A stretch of 64,000 nt of DNA from Amphiduros pacificus. Its lineage: Eukaryota; Annelida; Polychaeta; Phyllodocida; Hesionidae. The notes beneath the pieces are model-generated. The model searched no databases, was not told the DNA's origin, and saw nothing but the letters and a program-made list of their open reading frames with translations. Shown one piece after another: positions 14,601 to 27,800 of the stretch. The stretch spans positions 24,816,162-24,880,161 of the forward strand of contig OX439003.1 of assembly GCA_949316495.1 (NCBI GenBank), in the 5' to 3' direction. The translations under genes were made by a program, and so were the position numbers. Numbering within the stretch: position 1 is the first letter of the stretch; each line of letters begins with the position of its first letter.

Positions 14601-17600
14601 ATTAACATATTCCTCATATTGCTATAACCATGGTGATAGTCCCACATCTAGTGGTATATAACTGCTATTTTAACATTATATTATCATGATAGAAGTCCTG
14701 AAACCATAACAAAACCATTTTAACCAAGACCAATATTTCATAATAACCCCTCCAACAGTATCTATATTTTCATGTTAATGCTGACTTTCTCCATATTGGC
14801 AATTAACCACTATACATGTCTGCATGTTGCCATCACAGTAGTCTGCATAGTGCTGATCTCACTGCTCATTTTGCCACCAGTTGTGTTTTGTTATTTCAGC
14901 CATGTCATTAATATATAGAAAATAAACATGATCTTTTAATGCAACTATGAATGACAGAGCCCAATCTGCTTCCTGAAACCTGCCATAAATAGTCATATCA
15001 GATAATATAATGCAAGAAAGGGAATTTGTGAATTTATGGGACATAGTTGTGTTTTATTGGTATTATTTTCTTGTACAGAAGTGTATTTATATGATTGCAA
15101 TTAAGATTATATGGTTAATGTTGACTTGGCAATGAAGGAGCGGCTGAGGTAAAGATGCAGGACTGTGATTATACAGCTGAGATAAGGACATTCCTGCACT
15201 GTAGGCTGGGGACACCAGGTGCTGCAGGCTTGTATAGTCATGATAATCCTGCCTATCAAATGTTATATCGCTTTACTGTGCACTCAATGCAGTGGAGACT
15301 GGTGGGAGTCCGTGGGTTGTGGTTTGTCAGCAGGAACTGCTGTGTGTGGGATAGTAACCATGATATTTGACCACAAAATTATTGTGTGTGTGGTGAAGTG
15401 GGTGGTATTTGCAGATATGTGTTGTATAAGTGTGTACCTTGTGAATCTGCACACATCTGGGAGGCAACATTCCCATACATGAGCAGTGGCGAGCACAGGA
15501 TGGGGCTGGCCAGGCAGGTTGGTCACACTGCGCACACTGCCATGCATGCATTGTTGACATCATTATGTATTTGGCACACAGACAATTGGTGTGTTGGCTG
15601 GGCACATATTGATCAGGTGCAGCCACCCAGTCATGCAGAAAAAGTCCTCAATTGCCAGTATACAGGGTTGCGGTGAAGGTGGATGCAGGCCTCTTGCACA
15701 CAGCTGGCTGCTGGCTGGCATGGCTGCCTGGCTGGGGAGAGCACTGGGCGGGTATGAAGGCTGATGATAGTAGCACACACCACTGCCAGCATCAACCACC
15801 AGGCAGCAGCAGTAGCAGACTGTCACTGACTCACTGACAGCAACCTGCCTGCAGACTGCCTGCTCTACCACTGGGTGCTGATGGGTCGGCTTGACCCACC
15901 TCACTCATTCACTGTGCAGATATGCTGATATGGGCAGTGTTCCCGGCCTGTTACTATGCCTGCTTAGTCCCCTCCTCCTCCCTGTCCCCACTGAGACCCG
16001 CTCAATATGAATAAAAGATAAGACAGGCTCTGATGCTCAGCTCCACACCATGGTCTGCCTGCCCAACATTTTAACATCCATTATCGGACATTGACAAGCT
16101 GCCGAGCTTGCTACCTGGCTATGCCAACCAGCCCAGCAGAGCCATCTGGTGGACAATGTTCAGCGTATTATGTAATGTCTCATGTTAGATGAGGCTGGCA
16201 CAGTCAGACAGGAAGTTAGTGATCTGTGGTATAATATGGTGCCAAGTGACAGCATCTGTGATCATGGTAGGCAGTGCAGTTATCATAGGGATTCAAGGTG
16301 GGCCTTGATAGCAGCAAGTGTGTATATATATATATGGATCCATCTTCTGCTTAAAGATGAAAGATGAAAGATATAACAATATACACATGCATATTATATA
16401 AATCATAAGCTTTATAGATCGTTTGCCATGCATATTACCTTCACTGTGCTAGTCTTTAATATAATTCTTCATAGGAATATCTGAAATTCAGTCTTATTGT
16501 ATATATGATGAATTAGCTCGTGATCAGGAAGTTTGATCACAAGAGGCACCGAGGCATCATAATTCTATCAGAAATAACAAACATCATTGTGATTATTCCA
16601 ACTCGGTATTTCAATTGATTGAGGCTGCAGATTACAACACAAAGATCATACCAAAACCATTGCCACCCATAAACCATTTCTTGACATAAGCCATAGATGT
16701 ATCCAAACTAATATATTTTATAATTTTAGCTTTTATTCCAACTTACTATTTTTTTAACAAAGATATTTTAAGTATCTTCATCGTAGTTGTATAATCGTAC
16801 CTTCCTTGAACTGCTCACAGTGTAGCCTTTCATCTTGATTGGATACTGCTTCAGAAAGGAGGAATGCTATTTAATGAATATATTGTAAAGGGCTGCCTTC
16901 CTGAAAGCTAAAGATAGCACAAGTAAAGGCTTTAATATCCCTTGGCTCTCCCAATGTGCAAATGCCAATATCTGAACATAAATAATTCTCATCTATCACC
17001 AGGTGGCACCCCAAGATCAGCATTGTGTTTTGATATTGGTTTTATGATTCCATGTATAGTGGAAATTGATCTATTCATTGGATATAATCATGAAATGTAC
17101 AGTTATCATTAATACTTCTAATTAGACAGTATATATATATATATATATGTATAACACGATGGACAAGCATTCATGAATTTGGTAAAATATTTTGGTATGA
17201 TTCACAGTGGGGTTTATGCAGTGGTTTAATATTGGATTAAATATCAATTCTTTTCTCTGCAAATTGATGTTTTTCAAATTTTAGACGTTTTTAGGTTTTT
17301 GAAATGTCACTCATTTCAGGAACAAAGTAATTTTAAGTGAATCCTACGTGCTCTGTATAAACCTTGATATGGCCTTTTTGGTAAATAGGAATTGATTAAA
17401 AGTACATACCATTTATTGTTTGAAATGTGTTCTTAATTTTATCAGTATTTACAAAGGACTAATCTATGGAATATGCTTCACAATTGAAATGTTTTAAAAT
17501 GACAGACGTCATTAACTAAGATATCTTTTTCTGTTTCTGTATTTGCAGGTAAATATTGAATGATCAATTATCTGAGTGTCAAAAGAATCAGTTGGTTTGC

Positions 17601-18919
17601 ATCAGCTAAGTATAACCTATGATATTAATTAAACAAGTGTATTATACCATTTTCCTCGTCAGAAATGTCTCACAGACTCTGTCCTGAGTATTTGAAAAAT
17701 AAAGCTTCATATTAACTGACCCACATTGCTGCCTTTCAGAATTTCTTGATTTATTCTAAAAACATCCACTATATTCAGAATTTTAATTTTTAAATCACTC
17801 CTAGCATTATGATAAAAACTTGGATTCAACACAGATAAGCTAAATAATTATGATTATCATAGAATGAGACATTTTTTAGAGGAATTTGGGTTATCAAAAC
17901 AAGTGGAACAGGTCAAAATAAATTTCATTCCAAGGCAATTGCAAAGGTCATCAAGTTCTTGCTTCGGTTATGGTGTTTCATGAAAAATGCCATTTGTTTC
18001 CACCAGGGAGAAAAACGAAAAGTTGACACTAGGTGGAGGCACAATATCATAACTGTGTCCCATAAATTGAAAGTTTTTAGTGTCTCTGATGAAAGTAAAC
18101 TCAAAGCAATTTCTTTTTGATTTGCAAGAAAAAAAAATTTGTTGCCAAAAAAATCAGATGGAAATATCATTTTATTTTTTATTTTTTTTATTATTTCTGG
18201 TAAATATAGTTTTTTTGTTCAGCAGACTGAGTGCCAATGGCATCAATGAATAGAAACTGTCATTGTGTAAAAACAATATAGTATATAAAGAATCAGCAGG
18301 GAAAAGTAAGGGCAGAGCCAGTTTATTATATATTATGATTTCAGAAATAGGACATATAATTAAAATTAAAATTTTAGAGACAGCATTTAATTAATGATAT
18401 TGCAATATGTATTATAGAGTTAAGCTATGCTCACACTTGTAATTGGACATAAACTATAATGGCATAATCAGAGGGGATGTTTATATAAACAGTGATAATG
18501 TATTAAATATTTAAAGCTGCAGTTTGATTCTGATGTATTGTGGGGCTTGTTTATTGAAGCATTTATGCAGTAGTTGTATTTGCATTTCCCTTAAGTATAT
18601 CTGTATAGTATACAGGTGTCATCTATGTTGTGAGTAGGTGATAGATGGTTGTTCTGAGTCACTGTCATCTACCATACATTGCCATGCTTTATTCTGGCAC
18701 ATTATAAGCCCTTGTTCTGTTGTTAATATATCGAACATATCAAGCTGGTGCATCACCAGTACAATATCCATTGAAATGAGCTTTGCAGTTTTAAAGCCAA
18801 TTTGAAGATTAAGCATTTGAATTTGGTAATTGGATGCTGATCCATTAGAGTTGTAAATGATTATTTTCAAATGGAAGAGCTGGCTTTCCTTTAAGCTTTA
18901 CTCATTGAATATAGCAGAT
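8689..18919. other. Non-coding intronic stretch with old degenerate repeats
   Basis: I see no supported gene. Weak direct repeats are present: recurring gggcct motifs around 9040-9165; a unit built on tcatgatca plus ccagacccatt and acccaat at about 12090-12310; a gtagatatcagaggtgtga motif repeated about three times at 13915-14055; and an ataaccat/attcctcat pattern at about 14510-14640. A TA run lies at 17130-17148. Open frames of up to 113 codons around 15150-15900 overlap on both strands and have no recognisable motif; that stretch is simply richer in CTG and GC. Confidence 0.6.
17130..17148. repeat. (TA)n microsatellite
   Basis: A short run of alternating T and A, about 19 bases. Confidence 0.9.
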
Positions 18920-21900
18920 GATTGGGTAGTGTGGAGGACCGCATTTTGTTATGTTAGACAAGTTGATGACAGGGTAACATGGAAGACCAGCCTGCCCTTG
19001 TAGCACACACAGTAGGTAACAGGGTAGCATGGAAGACCAGCCTGCCCTGGTAGCATACACAGTAGGTAACAGGGTGTTAAGGAGGACCAGCCTGCCCTGG
19101 TAGCACACACAGTAGGTAACAGGGTGTTAAGGAGGACCAGCCTGTCCTGGTAGCACACAAAGTAGGTAACAGGGTAGCATGGAGGACCAGCCTGCCCTGG
19201 TAGCACACACAGTAGGTAACAGGGTGATATGGAGGACCAGTCTGTCCTGGTTAGCACACATAGTAGGTAACAGGGTGGTATTGAGGACCAGCCTGTCCTG
19301 GTAGCACACATAGTAGTTAACAGGGTGATAGGAGGACCAGCCTGCCCTGATAGTACACACAGTAGGTAACAGGGTAGCATGGAAGACCAGCCTGCCTTTG
19401 TAGCACACACAGTAGATAACAGGGTAGCATGGAAGACCAGCCTGCCCTGGCAACACACACAGTAGGTAACAGGGTGATATGGAGGACCAGCCTGCCCTGG
19501 TAGCACACAAAGTAGGTAACAGGGTGTTAAGGAGGACCAGCCTGCCCTGATAGTACACACAGTAGGTAACAGGGTAGCATGGAAGACCAGCCTGCCCTGG
19601 TAGCACACACAGTAGGTAACAGGGTGTTAAGGAGGACCAGCCTGTCCTGGTTAGCACATACAGTAGGTAACAGGGTAGCATGGAGGACCAGCCTGTCCTG
19701 GTAGCACACACAGTAGGTAACAGGGTGGCATGGAGGACCAGCCTGCCCTGGTAGCATACACAGTAGGTAACAGGGTGTTAAGGAGGACCAGCCTGCCCTG
19801 GTAGCACACACAGTAGGTAACAGGGTGGCATGGAGGACCAGCCTGTCCTGGTAGCACACAAAGTAGGTAACAGGGTGGTATGGAGGACCAGCCTGTCCTG
19901 GTAGCACACACAGTAGGTAACAGGGTGATATGGAGGACCACCCTGGCCTTGTAGCACACACAGTAGGTAACAGGGTGGTATGGAGGACCAGCCTGCCCTG
20001 ATAGTACACACAGTAGGTAACAGGGTAGCATGGAAGACCAGCCTGCCTTTGTAGCACACACAGTAGATAGCAGGGTAGCATGGAGGACCAGCCTGCCCTG
20101 GTAGCATACACAGTAGGTAACAGGGTGTTAAGGAGGACCAGCCTGCCCTGGTAGCACACACAGTAGGTAACAGGGTGGCATGGAGGACCAGCCTGTCCTG
20201 GTAGCACACAAAGTAGGTAACAGGGTGATATGGAGGACCACCCTGGCCTTGTAGCACACACAGTAGGTAACAGGGTGGTATGGAGGACCAGCCTGCCCTG
20301 ATAGTACACACAGTAGGTAACAGGGTAGCATGGAAGACCAGCCTGCCTTTGTAGCACACACAGTAGATAGCAGGGTAGCATGGAAGACCAGCCTGCCCTG
20401 GTAGCACATAAAGTAGGTAACAGGGTGGCATGGAGGACCAGCCTGCCTTTGTAGCATACACAGTAGGTAACAGGGTGGTATGGAGGACCAGTCTGCCCTG
20501 GTAGCACACAAAGTAGGTAACAGGGTGATATGGAGGACCAGTCTGCCCTGGTAGCACACAAAGTAGGTAACAGGGTGGCATGGAGGACCAGCCTGCCTTT
20601 GTAGCATACACAGTAGGTAACAGGGTGGTATGGAGGACCAGCCTGCCCTGATAGTACACACAGTAGGTAACAGGGTAGCATGGAAGACCAGCCTGCCCTG
20701 GTAGCACACACAGTAGGTAACAGGGTGATATGGAGGACCAGTCTGCCCTGATAGTACACACAGTAGGTAACAGGGTGGTATGGAGGACCAGCCTGTCCTG
20801 GTAGCACACACAGTAGGTAACAGGGTGATATGGAGGACCACCCTGGCCTTGTAGCACACACAGTAGGTAACAGGGTGGTATGGAGGACCAGCCTGCCCTG
20901 ATAGTACACACAGTAGGTAACAGGGTAGCATGGAAGACCAGCCTGCCCTGGTAGCACACACAGTAGGTAACAGGGTGGTATGGAGGACCAGCCTGCCCTG
21001 ATAGTACACACAGTAGGTAACAGGGTAGCATGGAAGACCAGCCTGCCTTTGTAGCACACAGTAGATAACAGGGTAGCATGGAAGACCAGCCTGCCCTGGC
21101 AGCACATAAAGTAGGTAACAGGGTGGCATGGAAGACCAGCCTGCCTTTGTAGCACACACAGTAGGTAACAGGGTGGTATGGAGGACCAGCCTGCCCTGGT
21201 AGCACACACAGTAGGTAACAGGGTGATATGGAGGACCAGTCTGCCCTGGTAGCACACAAAGTAGGTAACAGGGTGGTATGGAGGACCAGCCTGCCCTGGT
21301 AGCACACACAGTAGGTAACAGGGTAGCATGGAAGACCAGCCTGCCTTTGTAGCACACAGTAGATAACAGGGTAGCATGGAAGACCAGCCTGCCCTGGCAG
21401 CACATAAAGTAGGTAACAGGGTGGCATGGAAGACCAGCCTGCCTTTGTAGCACACACAGTAGGTAACAGGGTGGTATGGAGGACCAGCCTGCCCTGGTTA
21501 GCACATACAGTAGGTAACAGGGTGATATGGAGGACCAGTCTGCCCTGGTAGCACACACAGTAGGTAACAGGGTGGCATGGAAGACCAGCCTGCCCTGGTA
21601 GCACACAAAGTAGGTAACAGGGTGTTAAGGAGGACCAGCCTGCCCTGATAGTACACACAGTAGGTAACAGGGTAGCATGGAAGACCAGCCTGCCCTGGTA
21701 GCACACACAGTAGGTAACAGGGTGTTAAGGAGGACCAGCCTGTCCTGGTTAGCACATACAGTAGGTAACAGGGTAGCATGGAGGACCAGCCTGTCCTGGT
21801 AGCACACACAGTAGGTAACAGGGTGGCATGGAGGACCAGCCTGCCCTGGTAGCATACACAGTAGGTAACAGGGTGTTAAGGAGGACCAGCCTGCCCTGGT

Positions 21901-24898
21901 AGCACACACAGTAGGTAACAGGGTGGTATGGAGGACCAGCCTGCCCTGGTAGCACACACAGTAGGTAACAGGGTGATATGGAGGACCAGCCTGCCCTGGT
22001 AGCACACACAGTAGGTAACAGGGTAGCATGGAGGACCAGCCTGCCCTGGTAGCACACAAAGTAGATAACAGGGTAGCATGGAGGACCAGCCTGTCCTGGT
22101 AGCACACAAAGTAGGTAACAGGGTGGTATGGAGGACCAGCCTGTCCTGGTAGCACACACAGTAGGTAACAGGGTGATATGGAGGACCAGCCTGCCCTGGT
22201 AGCACACACAGTAGATAACAGGGTAGCATGGAGGACCAGCCTGCCCTGGTAGCACACACAGTAGGTAACAGGGTGGCATGGAGGACCAGCCTGTCCTGGT
22301 AGCACACAAAGTAGGTAACAGGGTGGTATGGAGGACCAGCCTGTCCTGGTAGCACACACAGTAGGTAACAGGGTGATATGGAGGACCACCCTGGCCTTGT
22401 AGCACACACAGTAGGTAACAGGGTGGTATGGAGGACCAGCCTGCCCTGATAGTACACACAGTAGGTAACAGGGTAGCATGGAAGACCAGCCTGCCTTTGT
22501 AGCACACACAGTAGATAGCAGGGTAGCATGGAGGACCAGCCTGCCCTGGTAGCATACACAGTAGGTAACAGGGTGTTAAGGAGGACCAGCCTGCCCTGGT
22601 AGCACACACAGTAGGTAACAGGGTGGCATGGAGGACCAGCCTGTCCTGGTAGCACACAAAGTAGGTAACAGGGTGATATGGAGGACCACCCTGGCCTTGT
22701 AGCACACACAGTAGGTAACAGGGTGGTATGGAGGACCAGCCTGCCCTGATAGTACACACAGTAGGTAACAGGGTAGCATGGAAGACCAGCCTGCCTTTGT
22801 AGCACACACAGTAGATAGCAGGGTAGCATGGAAGACCAGCCTGCCCTGGTAGCACATAAAGTAGGTAACAGGGTGGCATGGAGGACCAGCCTGCCTTTGT
22901 AGCATACACAGTAGGTAACAGGGTGGTATGGAGGACCAGTCTGCCCTGGTAGCACACAAAGTAGGTAACAGGGTGATATGGAGGACCAGTCTGCCCTGGT
23001 AGCACACAAAGTAGGTAACAGGGTGGCATGGAGGACCAGCCTGCCTTTGTAGCATACACAGTAGGTAACAGGGTGGTATGGAGGACCAGTCTGCCCTGGT
23101 AGCACACAAAGTAGGTAACAGGGTGATATGGAGGACCAGTCTGCCCTGGTAGCACACAAAGTAGGTAACAGGGTGGTATGGAGGACCAGCCTGTCCTGGT
23201 AGCACACACAGTAGGTAACAGGGTGATATGGAGGACCACCCTGGCCTTGTAGCACACACAGTAGGTAACAGGGTGGTATGGAGGACCAGCCTGCCCTGAT
23301 AGTACACACAGTAGGTAACAGGGTAGCATGGAAGACCAGCCTGCCCTGGTAGCACACACAGTAGATAACAGGGTGATATGGAGGACCAGTCTGCCCTGAT
23401 AGTACACACAGTAGGTAACAGGGTGGTATGGAGGACCAGCCTGTCCTGGTAGCACACACAGTAGGTAACAGGGTGATATGGAGGACCACCCTGGCCTTGT
23501 AGCACACACAGTAGGTAACAGGGTGGTATGGAGGACCAGCCTGCCCTGATAGTACACACAGTAGGTAACAGGGTAGCATGGAAGACCAGCCTGCCCTGGT
23601 AGCACACACAGTAGGTAACAGGGTGGTATGGAGGACCAGCCTGCCCTGATAGTACACACAGTAGGTAACAGGGTAGCATGGAAGACCAGCCTGCCTTTGT
23701 AGCACACAGTAGATAACAGGGTAGCATGGAAGACCAGCCTGCCCTGGCAGCACATAAAGTAGGTAACAGGGTGGCATGGAAGACCAGCCTGCCTTTGTAG
23801 CACACACAGTAGGTAACAGGGTGGTATGGAGGACCAGCCTGCCCTGGTAGCACACACAGTAGGTAACAGGGTGATATGGAGGACCAGTCTGCCCTGGTAG
23901 CACACAAAGTAGGTAACAGGGTGGTATGGAGGACCAGCCTGCCCTGGTAGCACACACAGTAGGTAACAGGGTAGCATGGAAGACCAGCCTGCCTTTGTAG
24001 CACACAGTAGATAACAGGGTAGCATGGAAGACCAGCCTGCCCTGGCAGCACATAAAGTAGGTAACAGGGTGGCATGGAAGACCAGCCTGCCTTTGTAGCA
24101 CACACAGTAGGTAACAGGGTGGTATGGAGGACCAGCCTGCCCTGGTAGCACACACAGTAGGTAACAGGGTGATATGGAGGACCAGTCTGCCCTGGTAGCA
24201 CACAAAGTAGGTAACAGGGTGGTATGGAGGACCAGCCTGCCCTGGTAGCACACACAGTAGGTAACAGGGTAGCATGGAAGACCAGCCTGCCTTTGTAGCA
24301 CACAGTAGATAACAGGGTAGCATGGAAGACCAGCCTGCCCTGGCAGCACATAAAGTAGGTAACAGGGTGGCATGGAAGACCAGCCTGCCTTTGTAGCACA
24401 CACAGTAGGTAACAGGGTGGTATGGAGGACCAGCCTGCCCTGGTAGCACACACAGTAGGTAACAGGGTGATATGGAGGACCAGTCTGCCCTGGTAGCACA
24501 CAAAGTAGGTAACAGGGTGGTATGGAGGACCAGCCTGCCCTGGTAGCACACATAGTAGGTAACAGGGTGATATGGAGGACCAGCCTGCCCTGGTAGCACA
24601 CATAGTAGGTAACATGGTGATATGGAGGACCAGCCTGTCCTGGTAGCACACAAAGTAGGTAACAGGGTGGTATGGAGGACCAGTCTGCCCTGGTAGCACA
24701 CAAAGTAGGTAACATGGTGATATGGAGGACCAGCCTGCCCTGGTAGCACACAAAGTAGGTAACATGGTGGCATGGAAGACCAGCCTGCCCTGGTAGCACA
24801 CAAAGTAGGTAACAGGGTGGTATGGAGGACCAGCCTGCCCTGGTTAGCAGCAGATGAAGGGATGAGGTGGAGGACTGGTAGGTCATACAATAGATGAC
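18920..24898. repeat. 50-bp minisatellite, about 118 copies, with higher-order structure
   Basis: The unit is 50 bp, with core motifs ggaggaccagcctgccctgg, tagcacacacagtagg and taacaggg. Edge units (18920-18966 and after 24848) are decayed. Variants include 48-bp units (cacacagtagat), 51-bp units (ggttagcac), a gtctgcc form, a gccttgt form and a gtgttaagg form. A 298-bp higher-order unit (five 50-mers plus one 48-mer) repeats at 23701, 23999 and 24297, and also at 21053 and 21351. The right half of the array copies the left half (see findings). On the - strand no frame of the unit contains a stop, giving overlapping open frames of up to 1059 codons with a 50-residue period; these are judged non-coding. 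Confidence 0.98.
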
Positions 24899-27800
24899 TT
24901 CACATACAGAAGATAACAAGGAGTCCAAGCTGGATTACTGGGTTTCCTATAGTATTGAGCTTCTCCATGAATAAAGTAAAGTTTTGACCACATGTTGTTG
25001 AGAAATGAGATTATACAGAGGAGATTGGTGGGAATAGAAGTAAATAATAAGGATTGAGCTTGCTGGCCTGCACAGTGTGCATTATTTACAGAGTGCTGTG
25101 TGGACGTCAGCAGTTGTACATGATAGGTGGTGTAGCAGTATTGAACCCGTCCCACATCAAAGTGATGAGAGATGTACACACTGCTCCCTCCACTGCCAAA
25201 GGACCATACAGCACCTGTACACCACTGTGTTGTCTATCTGTAGAGGACAGTCATACGTAGATGACAGTCATACAAGCCTGCCTGCGTACCAGGCTGCCTG
25301 CCTGCCTGCCTGCCCAGTCAACCACAGCTCAGCAGCCAACCAGCCTGCGTACATAACCTCTGTATTCCCACACAGCCCCTATACAAAGTGTAGGCTGTGG
25401 GCCGGTCTCAAGTAGGAGAGCACAGCCTGCTTATATACAGTACTCAGTGGAGTTGCATGTGGCTAGGTGTAGCTTATATAGGATGTACTTGGAAATGTAG
25501 TAGCATCACGTCCAGTCCACGCAGCAGGAGTATACTGGTAGATGACAGCTGCCCACATCCCTGTAATATAACTGTATCTCCACCATTTATCAATTATTAC
25601 TCCACTTGTGAATATGTTCAAGATTCATGCGTTCACTTCGCTTAGCGCAGGCAGTGCGAAGAAGGCTAATTATACAGGAACATTGGTCTGTTTTGGAAGT
25701 ACCTAACATTGGAGTATCCAAGAAGACAACTCACTGAGGATCATAACTTCCTCATCATATAATTAATACATTGGTCAACATTTGTTTTATTCCATTGGAT
25801 ATTAATTTGTAAAGGATGTTTGTAGAGATGGATTTGATTGCCGGTTTGCATTATTATCATCACCCAGCTGATGAGAAGTACCAAGTGCTGTGTGCCGTAC
25901 CTGGTTAAGTCTCTCTGAGAAGAGCACCTCACTCAACTCCTCTGCTACTAGCTAAACACCACTATAACAATATCCCCAAAACTCACTTATCCACACTAGA
26001 GCTTGATTATAATCAGTCTCAGTGGTCTAAGCATAGACAGGATTTCTGTATCACTCAGAATAATAGTCCAGGATGAGGAACTTTGATCCCATATCATACA
26101 CAAGACAGGAGAGAAGTGTCCCTAATGGAGCAGTAAAAGTAAGTTCAACTATTCACCCAACCTTAGATATCAATAGATACAGTTTACATTCATCTTCTCA
26201 AAACATTTTTTTTTATAGTTTTCTAGGTTTTGTAGTTAAAGGAAGAAATATTTTCCTGAAGTTCAGCATTGTTGATTCACAGGAATATTTAAGAACATGT
26301 TTCAATTAAAATCTGATATAATTAGCAGTGATCTTATCAATTACTAAAATATTTTATCCAGATTAGGAGGAAGTGGTATTTTAAGAATGCAGGAGAGGAT
26401 TTGATGATTCAGAGTTTTGGGAGCACAGTAGGTGGGACAGGGTTACCAATGATAACATATCCACACTTTAGTTTTCCTGCACAGCCAAAGCTAATGTTCC
26501 ATGTGATTTCCATCTTTGACCTTTGCACACCAGACCAATGCTGATAAATTGAAAAACATCAATCAATCTGCTATTTTTGTTTAATGGCTAATCACAGAAA
26601 AGTGTAAATTTTATGAGAATGATCTGAGTTTTTTTACCAATCACAAAACATTTTTAAAAATAGATAGGAATTGAATCATTTGTGGCTGTTTGAACAATAC
26701 AAGGGGAATGTATACTCCCTGTTTCCAGCAAATGCCTTGTTGTTTGGCAATCTAAACGTTGATGGTGAAAATAGATAATCACCAAAATTGCAAATAATCA
26801 TCATCCTTTAGTTTTTATAACATTTTTAATAGAGAAGACCATACAATTTAAGAGATTTAAGGTGTCCATGCCCAGTGTTTTGCTTGTACTTCTATTGATA
26901 TAAAAACTTGCGTGCTAGCCAGAGTGTGTGCTGCATATATTACGTTAAGATGGAAAGAGATGCTGAAATATTAGCAAAACTGGACTCCATACTAGGTTAC
27001 TCATATAAAAATGAAGATAGATCAAAATAATAACACCAACATACATCACTCACTTGATATCATTGATATAATTGGAAGAATGGTCTCATATAATTCAATA
27101 GGAGAGTATGATTTCATGCGAGTGAACAATGGTTAATGGAGTCTGAGGTGGGTTACATGTCTGCCATGATGCGTATGTGTTGTGGAAGTCTAATGGATCA
27201 ATCAATTAGCTGACAAGAGAGTATTCAGAAGTAGGGTCCAGAATGAACATGTCCAGGTGGAATTTATCAAGTATTTGACTGTTTATCATTTGATGGACTG
27301 CGGACAGTTAATTTCAATGAAGAGGAAACAAATCACACACATGACTGGCCATCAACCTGGTTATTTCTTGCAGTACACTTGTACAGTGTGTCATCGTGGA
27401 ATCACATTGCATACATTCACACCTTGACATTTGATTGAACCAGGTGTGGGATGTGACTCTAGCAAATAAACAGATCATATATCTGCATAGTTATGGAATC
27501 TAACACTCAAATTAGGGGATTCCTTGTATTAGGTAGACCCTATTACCACATTGAGAGAGGGGGAAGGCATTCCTTTCCTTCTGAGGCTGTATTACTTCTA
27601 GCATGGTGATGCCGACACATAGAATGTTTTACTGACTTCCACACCAGCCCTATTGAAGTAAAGTTTAATTCTTGGTCGATATTTTTGTTTCTGAATAATT
27701 TACATGACTATGAATTTAAAACTGCTGAGATCTTCTGTCAAAGAGTACAACTAAAGATGACTATTGATTTTGAAGATATTTCCATCAGATATTAAAGGTT

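Noticed and set aside
15155-15904. Cluster of overlapping open frames on both strands
   Set aside because: The region is locally richer in G and C, which lowers stop frequency; frames on both strands are equally open and none has a motif.
18949-24928. Many overlapping open frames on the - strand, up to 1059 codons
   Set aside because: All lie inside the 50-bp array, shift among frames every unit, have no domain and are explained by a unit free of stops on that strand.
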